Assembly: GCF_014274465.1 (NCBI RefSeq) | Contig: NZ_CP060394.1 | Span: 3,038,001 to 3,102,000, forward strand | Direction of reading: 5' to 3' | Source: Alloacidobacterium dinghuense | GTDB lineage: Bacteria > Acidobacteriota > Terriglobia > Terriglobales > Acidobacteriaceae | Length of the DNA stretch: 64,000 nt | Shown here: in pieces, positions 40,961 to 50,341 of the stretch | How the letters are laid out: every line of letters begins with the position of its first letter | Numbering within the stretch: position 1 is the stretch's first letter | The notes under the pieces: model-generated | Seen by the model: the letters and a program-made list of their open reading frames with translations, nothing else | The model's database searches: none | Told to the model about the DNA's origin: nothing | Translations under genes and position numbers: made by a program

Positions 40961-43528
40961 TCAGGGCGTCCTTCCGCCAACCTGAAGCCGCTCCTCGCCC
41001 GGAGTGTCTGGAATCACGATATGCAATGCATGCTGCGAGGCGTCATAGGTTGTATTCAGAGCGCTGGCAGAATTCGAAAGGCTCGCCGCGGCCCCTGCAG
41101 ACGGCCAGTCGTAAATCACAACCTCAATCGTCTTCCACCACGGCGCATAGCTTCCTTCGCGCTTGCCCAGATCGACTGACACCGCGTTGCCCTGTGCGCT
41201 ACATGTGAATGCTTGCCGCAGATAGGCGCCGTGCTGATAGTCGAACGTGTGACCATCGTCGAGATAAAGCGACCCGTTGCAATTCTTGCCCGGATACACC
41301 CGCAACTCGAGAGACCCTTGCGGAGTGTCATCCGTACTCTGGATAACCGGCTGCAGCGGCAATATGCTGCCTCCCCGCACATAGACCGGCAATGTATCGA
41401 GCAGAGGATGAATCTTGGCTGGCTCTGGAAATTTTGTGTTGGCGCCGCTTGAGATTGAGTTCGCAATTTGCACAATGTTCGGCCCCACCGGTTGCTGCGG
41501 CATTCTCTGCCCAGTCCAGAAGTCGAACCAGTCTCCCGGCGGATACGACACTGCATAATCGTCCATCATCTCCCCAAAAGATGCAGGCGCAACCAGCAGA
41601 TCGGGCCCGAGAAGGAATTCCGTGTCGAGGCCATCAAAGCCCGAAACCATCACCTCTGGAAACTCCAGGAAGATCGGTCGCACCAGCGGCAGCCCCGTGC
41701 GGGAAGCCTCTTCGGCCAACGTGTAAATGTACGGCAGCATGCGGTAACGCGTTTCGATATAGCGCCGGCGAATCGCCTCCTGTTCCGGTCCGTGCACCCA
41801 CACTTCCTGCGGCAATGATCCGAGCGTCGTGTGATCGCGGTACATCGGATTGAATGCTCCCATCTCAATCCAGCGCGTAAGCAGATCCGCCGGAGGCGAA
41901 CCGTTGAACCCGCCAATATCATCGCCAACAAACGAAATCCCGCTGAGCCCAAGGTTCAACAACATCTGGGTTGCCAGCCGCAGATGATTCCACGTCGACG
42001 AGTTGTCCCCCGTCCAGGTAAATCCATAGCGTTGACCACCCGCATAGGTTGCACGGGTAAGCACAAACGGCCGTTCATTGGGACGCAGCTTCAGCAGCCC
42101 CTCATAGGTGGCACGCTCATTCTCCATGCCCACAATGTTATGGATCTCGGCATGCGTCGCCGTGCGCTTCGCAAATCCCGGCTCATCGATGCGATGGATG
42201 TTGTCCAACGGCATCGTTTTTCCTGGTCCGTCGAAGACCGACGGCTCGTTCATATCGTTCCAGAAACCGTCTACGCCGTCCTTCACAAACTGCGCATATA
42301 GTCCGCCCCACCAGTCACGTGTCTGTGCCCGCGTAAAGTCGGGAAAAACCGCATCGCCCGGCCACACAATACCGACAAACTCACTGCCATCAGCCTTTTT
42401 CACAAAATGATCGCCCGCATGCCCCGTGTCATACGGCATATATCCCTGACCAGCCACGTGAGCAATGTGCAGATCGGTAATCAGCACGAGGTGAAACTTC
42501 TGCTTGTGCAGGTCAGCGACGAAATCCGGAAAGCCGGGAAACTTCGCCGGATCCACTGTGAACGGGCGATTCCTGTCCTGATAGTCAATGTCCATGTAGA
42601 GTACATCCGACGGAATCTTATCGGCGCGCAGCCGATTGGCAATCTCGCGCACCTGCGACTCCGGCGAGTAGCTGTAGCGTGATTGCTGAAACCCCAGCGA
42701 CCACAACGGAGGCAGCGGTGGCGTACCCGTGAGATAGATGTATCCCTCGAGTACCTGCTTGGGGGTCGGACCGTAAATGATGTAGTAATCCAGCGGCCCA
42801 CCCTCGGCGCCAAACGAATATGCATCACGCGCCTGCTTGCCAAAGTCAAACCAGGTTCGCCATGTGTTATCGAGAAATAGCCCGTAGCTGCGCCCGCCAG
42901 TGATGCTCAGAAAGAATGGAATGCTCTTGTAGAGCGGATCAACTGCTTCCTGTGGTCCGACATCCGTATTCCAGAGCGTGTAGGCCTGCTCGCGGCGGTC
43001 AAACGTCCCGGTCTTATCGCCCAGCCCGAAGAAGTGCTCGCCTGACGGCATGTCCTTCGAGACAGTAAATCCACCGCGGCTGAATTCGGTAGGGCGACCG
43101 ACAGCATCAGCGCAAATCACATTCCCGGCAAGATCGCGCACCACCAGCCGCAAAGGATTGCGCTCCACCCGAACATCCAACACCGAGGTGCGAAACCCAA
43201 CGGAGGAAGAGTCCTGCGTTGCCTGCACCTGCACCGAGTTGCCGCGATGCCTTGGCAATACAGCCCACGAAGCATCCTCGGGAAGACTTGCGCCAGGTGT
43301 AACGCGAACGCGCAGTATGCCGTCTCGCAGCGCGGTGATGCGAATCTGCGCAGAACCCGCCTGCACCTGCAAACCATCCTGCAGCGGGCTCGATCCGGAG
43401 ACAGTCGTAAGAGCAACCCGCGATTCGACTGCCGTCGAAGCCGTTTGCGCCACGGTCGAACCGCACACCGCAATCGCGATCAAAGCAACGATGCAAGAAG
43501 TAAATCGATACGAAAAGAGATGAGCCAT
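40961..43528 (-). CDS. secreted GH31 alpha-glucosidase/xylosidase
   Basis: About 855 residues from the ATG at 43528, which follows GAGGGG and begins a signal peptide (SYRFTSCIVALIAIAVCGSTVA). N-terminal GH31 beta-sandwich. The TIM barrel has YMDIDYQDRNRPFTVDP, DGFWNDMNEPSVFDGPG with the nucleophile Asp, and FTWTGDNSSTWNHL with the acid/base Asp. GISFVGDDIGGFNGSPPADLL follows. C-terminal beta domains end with LYLDDGHTFDYQHGAY. It hydrolyses alpha-glucosidic or alpha-xylosidic linkages in the periplasm or outside the cell. The exact substrate is unknown. It is 105 bases upstream of the PQQ-type propeller gene on the minus strand. Confidence 0.92.
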   Translation of the reverse strand: MAHLFSYRFTSCIVALIAIAVCGSTVAQTASTAVESRVALTTVSGSSPLQDGLQVQAGSAQIRITALRDGILRVRVTPGASLPEDASWAVLPRHRGNSVQVQATQDSSSVGFRTSVLDVRVERNPLRLVVRDLAGNVICADAVGRPTEFSRGGFTVSKDMPSGEHFFGLGDKTGTFDRREQAYTLWNTDVGPQEAVDPLYKSIPFFLSITGGRSYGLFLDNTWRTWFDFGKQARDAYSFGAEGGPLDYYIIYGPTPKQVLEGYIYLTGTPPLPPLWSLGFQQSRYSYSPESQVREIANRLRADKIPSDVLYMDIDYQDRNRPFTVDPAKFPGFPDFVADLHKQKFHLVLITDLHIAHVAGQGYMPYDTGHAGDHFVKKADGSEFVGIVWPGDAVFPDFTRAQTRDWWGGLYAQFVKDGVDGFWNDMNEPSVFDGPGKTMPLDNIHRIDEPGFAKRTATHAEIHNIVGMENERATYEGLLKLRPNERPFVLTRATYAGGQRYGFTWTGDNSSTWNHLRLATQMLLNLGLSGISFVGDDIGGFNGSPPADLLTRWIEMGAFNPMYRDHTTLGSLPQEVWVHGPEQEAIRRRYIETRYRMLPYIYTLAEEASRTGLPLVRPIFLEFPEVMVSGFDGLDTEFLLGPDLLVAPASFGEMMDDYAVSYPPGDWFDFWTGQRMPQQPVGPNIVQIANSISSGANTKFPEPAKIHPLLDTLPVYVRGGSILPLQPVIQSTDDTPQGSLELRVYPGKNCNGSLYLDDGHTFDYQHGAYLRQAFTCSAQGNAVSVDLGKREGSYAPWWKTIEVVIYDWPSAGAAASLSNSASALNTTYDASQHALHIVIPDTPGEERLQVGGRTP

Positions 43529-43633
43529 CGGGACCCCTCTAACGCCGAGCATCATATCATCGCATCGGTCAGCCCGTTCAAGAGGTCGCAGAACCTATAT
43601 TCTACGTCGAGCCTCAAAGCCAATGGTTCACGT

Positions 43634-45223
43634 TCATCGCTTCACAGGAAGCAACCCATAGACATCGACTTCGCTTTTGGCTCCCACATATACGTGACCG
43701 TTCACAACCGTCGGGATGTTGAATCGAAGAGCCGTGCCGGCCTGATCGCGCGCCGCATTCTGATTGCTGTTGTAGAGTTCATGCGCAATATTCGTGGCAT
43801 CGCAGGCATGAAGGACCGCCTTGCGATCCCCAGAATTCCAAGCCTTGGAACTCACCACCCAGACAATGCCGTTCTTGTCCCCATTGGCGGAAACCGTCGG
43901 CGTAGCCGCGTGGTCCACAAACGTAAAGCTGCTGGCTGCCTTCGGCGTAAGTTTGCTGTTGATCACTTCATAGTCACGCAGCGCATCACTGTCACTCAGC
44001 ACATAGACATGGTGGTTCCAGTACGCCATCGACCCATAGATGCCACCCTTCGTTGCTATCGTCTGCACTGCCTGCAGATTGCTTCCCGGCCGAAAATGCC
44101 CCAGATGATCGCGATCCAGAACATAGATAAGTGGAGCCTTCCCACCAACAACGACCAGATGCGGATGAGCCACCGGCTGATCCGGTAGAAGCATGGGACC
44201 GCCCGAGCCCAGATCGTCGTCGTTCCGGTCCAATTCATTTGCGTTGAAGGGCGTAAAGTAATCGATCGGTTTGAGATCCTGGCCTTGAAGCTTGAGTAAT
44301 GAATCACCAAAATCACGCCCACCGTTCGCCGCCGCGTCAAATTGCCCGTTTCCCGTAGCCACATAAACATTGCCAGCCTGGTCTGCCGCAGGCCCTGTAT
44401 CACTCGCCCATATTCCGCTGTCATCTGCATCCGGAGAAGCGTTGAACACCGCCTTCTGCTTCAGGCTTTGCGCATCATAAGCCATCACCCAGCCATGATA
44501 CGGCCCAACATCGCAGGAAGACGCCCACGTTAGATACACCGTGCCATCTGCTAGTAGCAGCGCTGCGCGCGGATTCTCCCGCAGCGGCCCAAACTCCACA
44601 TTGCCGTTTCTGCTGCCATCGCCGCGTCCGGGCACCGTAGCCCTTATCTCTACCGGGCCACCGAATTTCTCCACACCAGTCGTTACCGCCAGCGCGTGCA
44701 GTTGCTGGTGAAACTCGGTAGCAGAGATCGTGTGTGTCATTGCTGTGCGGGCCAGGACATATAGTGTTCCTGACTTCGCATCGATCACCGGAGTTGAGGT
44801 GATCCCAACTTCTGGCTCGATGAAAGGACACTGCACAGCCCACGATTTAACCGTCGAAGCACCATTTTTTAGAAAACTGACCTGCCACAGCGGCTCAGAA
44901 GGACTCCCATAAGCATCGAAGGCGTACATACTGTCATGCTCTGTCGCAATAAAAACCACGTCGTGCCTGCCCTTGCCTGGAATCTCCACACCTCCCAAAA
45001 AGAGCGGTTGCGCATACACATCTCCATCCACCTTCAGGGTGAAAATCTTTCCAAACTGTTGCGGATTGACATTCTGCGGAGTGAGCGTTGACTCGTTGAG
45101 GTAAGCGCCAGTACGCGCATTGTCATATTGCGACGTGGTCATCTGCGCTTCTGCTGTCAGCCCAAGAGCTAGAACAGCAACAAGCAAGGAAGGATGGAAT
45201 TCCCTGCATCCGGCAAGCCTCAT
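43634..45223 (-). CDS. secreted PQQ-repeat beta-propeller protein
   Basis: 529 residues with an N-terminal signal (PSLLVAVLALGLTAEA). Repeated beta-propeller blades of the pyrrolo-quinoline-quinone/BamB type are visible: GKIFTLKVDGDVYAQPLFL, IATEHDSMYAFDAYGS, ALVVTTGVEKFG-like strands, GNVYVATGNGQFDAAANG, VDGPLIYVLDRDHLGHF-like and GHVYVGAKSEVDVYGLL at the end. PQQ-dependent dehydrogenase catalytic residues are not evident, so it is more likely a structural or binding propeller. A strong palindrome lies 38-77 bases upstream of its start. Confidence 0.78.
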   Translation of the reverse strand: MRLAGCREFHPSLLVAVLALGLTAEAQMTTSQYDNARTGAYLNESTLTPQNVNPQQFGKIFTLKVDGDVYAQPLFLGGVEIPGKGRHDVVFIATEHDSMYAFDAYGSPSEPLWQVSFLKNGASTVKSWAVQCPFIEPEVGITSTPVIDAKSGTLYVLARTAMTHTISATEFHQQLHALAVTTGVEKFGGPVEIRATVPGRGDGSRNGNVEFGPLRENPRAALLLADGTVYLTWASSCDVGPYHGWVMAYDAQSLKQKAVFNASPDADDSGIWASDTGPAADQAGNVYVATGNGQFDAAANGGRDFGDSLLKLQGQDLKPIDYFTPFNANELDRNDDDLGSGGPMLLPDQPVAHPHLVVVGGKAPLIYVLDRDHLGHFRPGSNLQAVQTIATKGGIYGSMAYWNHHVYVLSDSDALRDYEVINSKLTPKAASSFTFVDHAATPTVSANGDKNGIVWVVSSKAWNSGDRKAVLHACDATNIAHELYNSNQNAARDQAGTALRFNIPTVVNGHVYVGAKSEVDVYGLLPVKR

Positions 45224-45260
45224 GAGCCACCTCGCATCCCATCTAGAAGAGACGAAGAAT

Positions 45261-45300
45261 CGATGAGCTAGTATATAGATTACTACATACTAGCTCATCG
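45261..45300. promoter_or_regulatory. 14-base perfect inverted repeat upstream of the propeller gene
   Basis: CGATGAGCTAGTAT (45261-45274) and ATACTAGCTCATCG (45287-45300) flank an AT-rich 12-base spacer. It is downstream of the membrane protein gene and upstream of the propeller gene, both minus strand. No T-run follows on the minus strand. It may be an operator, perhaps for the nearby MarR protein, or a terminator. Confidence 0.5.
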
Positions 45301-45344
45301 ACTTTTCTCTTCACCTACCCCCTCCAGGGGATCGATTCGCCCCT

Positions 45345-45983
45345 TCAGGCTACGGATCCTGGCAGAGGCTCTCTGCCGCTCATCTGTGGCACCGGTTGCC
45401 ACTCTCTGGCCTGCGCCATGCAGACAATGTGAAGGATGAAAAGCAAAGGCACAGCAAATGTGGGAATCAGGCTCAGTGGCAATGCGGTCATCGGCGCCGT
45501 TGTCACCTCTCCCGGACTGATAAATCGTGACGCCGTGCCGGTAACGATCGCCGTTACCAGATCAACCATCCCCAGAACCTGCCAAGCGATGAACGCAGTC
45601 CGGTGCGAACGGCTTGCAAGCCTCATCGCAACAAAAGGCGCAGTCAGGCCAATCGCAATGTCACCCAAACCGGCCGGCAATGCGAAGGCGCCTGGAAGGA
45701 TGCCGAATGTGTACAACACGAGGAAAGCATACCCGGCAACCCTCCACGACTGAACCAGGGTCAAAATACCCGGACTGAGGTTCATCGCGAACGTCCGAAA
45801 TGCCGGAGAAACCCTGAACCACGCTACGAAAATCAGGATCGGGGTCAGTACCGCCAATCCAAAAGCAATCGGAGGGGCAGTAGGCGGAGCCTGAAACAGG
45901 TGAAGTGCCGATGCCAATAGGGTGAAAACGAACCAGGCTGCAATCAGCCACGATGTAAGCTTGCGATATTTCTCATCATTCAT
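45345..45983 (-). CDS. predicted six-helix membrane protein
   Basis: 212 residues with about six hydrophobic segments: WLIAAWFVFTLLASALHLF, IAFGLAVLTPILIFVAWF, VAGYAFLVLYTFGILPGAFA, IGLTAPFVAM, FIAWQVLGMVDLVTAIV and LSLIPTFAVPLLFILHIVCM. It has no recognised domain. The start overlaps the MarR gene stop by 4 bases (ATGA), so it is translationally coupled to the regulator and probably controlled by it. Confidence 0.7.
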   Translation of the reverse strand: MNDEKYRKLTSWLIAAWFVFTLLASALHLFQAPPTAPPIAFGLAVLTPILIFVAWFRVSPAFRTFAMNLSPGILTLVQSWRVAGYAFLVLYTFGILPGAFALPAGLGDIAIGLTAPFVAMRLASRSHRTAFIAWQVLGMVDLVTAIVTGTASRFISPGEVTTAPMTALPLSLIPTFAVPLLFILHIVCMAQAREWQPVPQMSGREPLPGSVA

Positions 45984-46429
45984 GACAAGTCTCCCGGGTT
46001 TGTTGCAACAGTTGTTACGCGGTCGGCCAACTTGAAAAGATCGTGCCAGAGCTTGTCTCCAAGTTGGTCAGCCATCTGCGATTGAGCTTTCTTCCAGGCG
46101 GGAAGCGCCCGCCTGAGTTGATCGTGGCCCGAAGCCGACAACTGCAACCACCATTCCCTGCGGTCTGCGCCGCGTTTTCTTGAGACCCAACCAGACCGCC
46201 GCATGAGTTCCAGCGTCCGCGTCAGGGTCGTGCTATCCATAGCCAGAATCTCGCCTAGCTTTCCTTGCGAGATGCCTCCTGTCAGAGAAAGTGCCTGCAG
46301 TACCGTAAGCTGAGTAACTCGCAAGCCCAGCGGTCGGATTGCCTCGTCATAATGCTGTGTCAAGGCTCGCGCTGCGCGGCGAAAACTCGCACACAGGCAG
46401 GGAAGCTGAGGCAATTCAGACTCTTTCAT
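45980..46429 (-). CDS. MarR-family transcriptional regulator
   Basis: 149 residues from the ATG at 46429. The winged helix-turn-helix is seen in LGLRVTQLTVLQALSLTG, QGKLGEILAMDSTTLTRTLE and GWVSRKRGADRREWWLQLS. Flanking helices form the MarR dimer interface. The N-terminus has LPCLCASFRRAARALTQHYD. I reject the longer ATG at 46450, because it lies inside a perfect palindrome at 46438-46451 that fits an autoregulatory operator. It is coupled to the membrane protein gene and divergent from the formamidase. Confidence 0.9.
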   Translation of the reverse strand: MKESELPQLPCLCASFRRAARALTQHYDEAIRPLGLRVTQLTVLQALSLTGGISQGKLGEILAMDSTTLTRTLELMRRSGWVSRKRGADRREWWLQLSASGHDQLRRALPAWKKAQSQMADQLGDKLWHDLFKLADRVTTVATNPGDLS

Positions 46430-46437
46430 GCAGTTTC

Positions 46438-46451
46438 GATGTATATACATC
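46438..46451. promoter_or_regulatory. perfect 14-base palindrome, putative MarR operator
   Basis: GATGTATATACATC is identical to its reverse complement. It lies 9-22 bases upstream of the MarR start and about 110 bases upstream of the divergent formamidase start. MarR proteins bind short palindromes of this size in such positions. Confidence 0.6.
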
Positions 46452-46560
46452 TATTGCGCGATGCAAAATTCCGCGAAAGAATCGCCGAGTCGTTGAATCC
46501 CGGCGCTGACAGCCTCAAGCGATCAGACGAACCGTGATCACATGCATGCTAGGATGGCGC

Positions 46561-47592
46561 ATGGAAAAGTGCCTGCTGCTCTCAGCTTGTCTTGGTCTCG
46601 CGTTGGCTCCATCCTGCTACGGAGCCGAGTACACCCTCAGTGCAAGTCCCACGACTGTTGCCTGGGGATATTACTCAGCTAAAGCCAAACCGGTTCTGAG
46701 CATCCACTCCGGTGACACAGTGCGTGTCGAAACTTCTTGCGCCTGTCCGCCTCCGGAACGTCTTGAACAACTCTTAGACCAAGCCGGGATCAAGGCGACA
46801 GAGATCCCACAGTTCTACCGCGACGTGCATGAGAAGGTTACCGACAAAGGCCCCGGTGGCCATATTCTTACCGGGCCCATTGCGATTGAAGAAGCCGAGC
46901 CTGGAGACGTCCTCGAGGTCCGTATCCTCAAAACCGAGCTCAACACCCCTTATGCTGTGAACTCCTTTGGCGTAGGCCGCGGCTTCCTGCCTGATGACTT
47001 CCCCTACAGCAAAAACCGCGTCATCCCGCTCGACCGTGAAAAGATGATTGCGCACTTCGCGGCCGGAATCGAAATCCCTCTTCATCCCTTCTTCGGCAGT
47101 ATGGGCGTAGCTCCGCCCGAGGGTGCGGGCCGCTACAACAGCGCTCCACCATGGATGCACGCCGGCAACATGGACAATAAGGAACTCGTCGCCGGAACCA
47201 CGCTCTACATTCCCGTCCACGCGAAAGGCGCTCTCTTTGAAGTGGGGGACGGCCATGCCGGGCAAGGCAACGGCGAAGTCGACATCACTGCCATGGAAAC
47301 CTTTCTCACTGGAACCTTCCAGTTCATCGTGCACAAAGAGCAGCATCTCCTCTGGCCGCGTGCCGAAACGCCCACCTCCTATATCGCCATGGGCTTCAAC
47401 GAGGATCTGAAAGCAGCAACCGAGATGGCCGTCCGCAACATGATCGACTTCCTCGTAACAGAAAAACATCTCAGCCGCGACGAGGCTTACGCACTCACCA
47501 GCGTCGCGATAGACGTCGACATCACTCAGCTTGTCGATGGAAAAGTCGGCGTGCACGCGATGTGCCCGAAGGCAATCTTCACCGGCAAGTAG
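46561..47592 (+). CDS. secreted acetamidase/formamidase family protein
   Basis: 343 residues from the ATG at 46561, starting with a signal peptide (LLLSACLGLALAPSCYG). The FmdA/AmdA fold is indicated by SGDTVRVETSC, GGHILTGPIAIEEAEPGDVL, NRVIPLDREK, FFGSMGVAPPEGAGRYNSAP, MDNKELVAGTTLYIPVHAKG and DGHAGQGNGEVDITAME (metal-binding Asp and His area). It hydrolyses short amides such as formamide or acetamide; the natural substrate is unclear. It is divergent from the MarR gene and probably under its control. A secreted form is unusual for this mostly cytosolic family. Confidence 0.82.
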   Translation: MEKCLLLSACLGLALAPSCYGAEYTLSASPTTVAWGYYSAKAKPVLSIHSGDTVRVETSCACPPPERLEQLLDQAGIKATEIPQFYRDVHEKVTDKGPGGHILTGPIAIEEAEPGDVLEVRILKTELNTPYAVNSFGVGRGFLPDDFPYSKNRVIPLDREKMIAHFAAGIEIPLHPFFGSMGVAPPEGAGRYNSAPPWMHAGNMDNKELVAGTTLYIPVHAKGALFEVGDGHAGQGNGEVDITAMETFLTGTFQFIVHKEQHLLWPRAETPTSYIAMGFNEDLKAATEMAVRNMIDFLVTEKHLSRDEAYALTSVAIDVDITQLVDGKVGVHAMCPKAIFTGK

Positions 47593-47601
47593 TACCGAGC
47601 A

Positions 47602-48489
47602 TCAATTTGTACCACTGCTGTTTTCGGTGGCCGTCATATCGAGGTACTTGATAAGCAGCACGTCATTTCCCTTTTCGCCGTAGATCACCTCATCGACCAT
47701 CTGCTTGGCCATCACCATGCCATATCCTCCGGGTCGCACGCCGTCAGCCTGGCGGAATTTCAAATGGCGAAACGGATCGTCCGGAGGATTACTGCTGGCG
47801 GCATAAGGATTCTCCCCCTTGGAGAATCCTTCTCCCGGATCTTTGATCCTGCACATGACCACGTGACGCGCACGCGTGTACGAAATCTCGACATGTTTGC
47901 TCGGATCGAAATGGCCACCATGCTCCATGGCATTGAGCAGCATCTCCCGAAACGCCAGGCCCACCCTCTCTTGTTCCGATTCGGGCAAATCCGCCACTTC
48001 GTGAGCAAATTGAAATAGCCGCTCAGCCGTGCCCAGGTCGCAACGCGCAGTCAAAACGATCCATTCCGGCGTTGCCGAAATCAAATCAATACCGTCGTCC
48101 CACGCCGGAGCCTCGGATGCAAGTCGCAGCATATCGCTAAGGGCCTGCTGTGTGTACGGCTTCGAGAAATAGCTGAATGCGTGAAAGCGAATCGCAGCAA
48201 TCGCGTCCGCCGGAGTACTCTCGTCCGTCAGGATGATCATCCGCGTATGGGGCCAAGCGCGCCGAATCTTCCTGAGCAGCCCGATGTCCTCGTTAGCGTG
48301 GCTCTGCTCTCCAGTCACCACGAGATCGACACAATCTTTTTTCAGCAGAGAAAGTGCCGCCTCGCTATCGTTCACACGTATGAGAGTCCATGCGGAGAGA
48401 ACCGTCGAAACGGTATTCGTCACGAGCGCGTCAGTGCCTACAAGAAGCGCCTTCCTTGGCTGCGGATTCGAGGGTAGGCCAATCGTCAT
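47602..48489 (-). CDS. receiver-like domain fused to RsbW-type ATPase domain
   Basis: 295 residues. Residues 10-125 have the receiver pattern: KALLVGTDALVTNT, DLVVTGEQS, RMIILTDESTPADAI and AFSYFSKPYT with the conserved Lys. The phosphoacceptor Asp position after VVT is Gly60, so phosphorylation is unlikely. Residues 140-290 form a HATPase_c (RsbW/SpoIIAB-like) domain with FREMLLNAMEHG (N box), KDPGEGFSKGE (G1) and RPGGYGMVMAKQM (G2). This suggests a serine kinase of anti-sigma type or a phosphatase-regulating protein. The partner is not adjacent. It is tail-to-tail with the formamidase. Confidence 0.82.
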   Translation of the reverse strand: MTIGLPSNPQPRKALLVGTDALVTNTVSTVLSAWTLIRVNDSEAALSLLKKDCVDLVVTGEQSHANEDIGLLRKIRRAWPHTRMIILTDESTPADAIAAIRFHAFSYFSKPYTQQALSDMLRLASEAPAWDDGIDLISATPEWIVLTARCDLGTAERLFQFAHEVADLPESEQERVGLAFREMLLNAMEHGGHFDPSKHVEISYTRARHVVMCRIKDPGEGFSKGENPYAASSNPPDDPFRHLKFRQADGVRPGGYGMVMAKQMVDEVIYGEKGNDVLLIKYLDMTATENSSGTN

Positions 48490-48601
48490 GCAAAGCGTCC
48501 TCGAGATGCGGAAAGATAATCATAGCAATGTAAGTGCCAGGTAACTTTTTGTGGTGCATCAAACCGAACCATCTTGAAAATGCTATGCTGACGAGTTTGC
48601 T

Positions 48602-50317
48602 ATGAACGGTCCAGAATCCAGATTCAATAACACCCTCGCTTCCAAACTTGATCCCAGCAATCACCGCGCTCGCAACAACGCCATGGGCATGATGGCGCTC
48701 GTCGCCAGCATTCACGAGCAGGAACGGGAAATCCGTGAAGGTGGCGGCGCAAAAGCCATCGATGCGCAACATGCCAAGAAACGCCTCACCGCACGCGAAC
48801 GCATCTCACTGCTCCTAGACCCCAATACAGAACTATTCGAGCTGGCCCTCTTCGCCGCTTTTAATATGTATGAAGAATGGGGCGGCGCACCCTCCGCAGG
48901 CGTCGTCTCCGGCCTCGGCCGCGTCGCGGGAAAGCTCTGCCTGATCATCGCCAATGACGCCACGGTCAAAGCCGGAGCCTTCTTCCCCATGACCGCCAAG
49001 AAGGTCATCCGCGCGCAGACCATCGCGCTGGAGAACCGCATCCCGACGCTCTACCTGGTCGACTCTGCGGGCATTTTTCTCCCCCTGCAGGAAGACGTCT
49101 TTCCCGACCAGGACGACTTCGGCCGCATCTTCCGCAACAACGCTGTCATGTCCGCCATGGGCATTCCGCAGATCACCGCCATCATGGGCATGTGCGTCGC
49201 TGGCGGCGCCTATCTTCCCGTCATGACCGACCACGTCCTTATGACAGAAGGCAGCGGCCTCTTCCTCGCCGGACCGGCATTGGTTCAGGCTGCTATCGGA
49301 CAGAAATATTCGGCAGAAGAACTGGGCGGCGCAACCATGCACGCCGAAATCTCCGGCACCGTCGACTTCAAGGAACCGAACGACCACCTCTGCATCGCCC
49401 GTCTGCGCTCCCTCGTCGCAAAAATCGGCCAGGGACCGCAAGCCCCCTTCAGCCGCATTAAATTCGACCCGGAAAAAGACGCCCCGAAATATGCAGCCGC
49501 CGATCTATACTCCCTGCTTGATCCCAACCCGGCAAAAGCCGCCGTCAACGCCTATGACACGCACGAACTCATCGCCCGCATCGTAGACCGCAGTGAGTTC
49601 GACGAGTACCGCCCCGACTACGGCCGTACCCTCCTCTGCGGCTACGCGCGCATCGGAGGCACCGCCATCGGCATCGTGGCCAACCAGAAAACCTCGCAGC
49701 CTCAGACCAGCCACACCGGAGAGAAGCGCGTCGAATTCGGCGGCGTCATCTACTCCGAGAGCGCCGAAAAAGCCGCCCGCTTCATCATGGACTGCAACCA
49801 GAATCTCGTCCCGCTCATTTTCCTGCACGACGTCAATGGCTTCATGGTGGGCCGCGACGCCGAATGGAGCGGCATCATTCGCGCCGGCGCAAAGATGGTC
49901 ACCGCCGTCTCCAACTCCACGGTGCCCAAGATCAGCGTCATCGTCGGCGGATCATTTGGCGCAGGCAACTACGCCATGTGCGGTAAAGCCTACGACCCGC
50001 GCTTCATCTTCGCCTGGCCCACGGCGCGCTACGCCGTCATGAGCGGGGCGTCGGCTGCGAATACATTGGTCGAAATCAAAATCCGCCAGCTCGAACGCGG
50101 CGGTAAAAAACTAAGCGACAAGGAAAAAGAAGAACTACTCGCTTCGATCAAGGCTACCTACGAAGAACAAACCGACTGCCGCTACGCCGCCGCGCGCCTC
50201 TGGGTCGATGCCATCATAGACCCGGCCAAAACACGCGAAACCCTGATGACTGCTCTAGAAGCCGCTTCATTCAATGCCGAGATCCCAAGATTCAACCCCG
50301 GCGTCCTGCAAACCTGA
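48602..50317 (+). CDS. acyl-CoA carboxylase beta (carboxyltransferase) subunit
   Basis: 571 residues with the two crotonase-like halves of a biotin-dependent carboxyltransferase, transferring CO2 from biotin to acyl-CoA. Motifs: KKRLTARERISLLLDPNTELFEL; YLVDSAGIFLPLQEDVFPDQ; MGMCVAGGAYLPVMTDHVLM; FLAGPALVQAAIGQKYSAEELGG; RVEFGGVIYSESAEKAARF; FLHDVNGFMVGRDAEWSGII and GGSFGAGNYAMCGKAY. The sequence is closest to the methylcrotonyl/geranyl/propionyl-CoA carboxylase group (MccB/PccB). The alpha subunit is not in the window. It may act with the B12-binding mutase subunit in branched-chain catabolism. Confidence 0.92.
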   Translation: MNGPESRFNNTLASKLDPSNHRARNNAMGMMALVASIHEQEREIREGGGAKAIDAQHAKKRLTARERISLLLDPNTELFELALFAAFNMYEEWGGAPSAGVVSGLGRVAGKLCLIIANDATVKAGAFFPMTAKKVIRAQTIALENRIPTLYLVDSAGIFLPLQEDVFPDQDDFGRIFRNNAVMSAMGIPQITAIMGMCVAGGAYLPVMTDHVLMTEGSGLFLAGPALVQAAIGQKYSAEELGGATMHAEISGTVDFKEPNDHLCIARLRSLVAKIGQGPQAPFSRIKFDPEKDAPKYAAADLYSLLDPNPAKAAVNAYDTHELIARIVDRSEFDEYRPDYGRTLLCGYARIGGTAIGIVANQKTSQPQTSHTGEKRVEFGGVIYSESAEKAARFIMDCNQNLVPLIFLHDVNGFMVGRDAEWSGIIRAGAKMVTAVSNSTVPKISVIVGGSFGAGNYAMCGKAYDPRFIFAWPTARYAVMSGASAANTLVEIKIRQLERGGKKLSDKEKEELLASIKATYEEQTDCRYAAARLWVDAIIDPAKTRETLMTALEAASFNAEIPRFNPGVLQT

Positions 50318-50341
50318 GAACGCGGGCACCCCTAACCAGCG

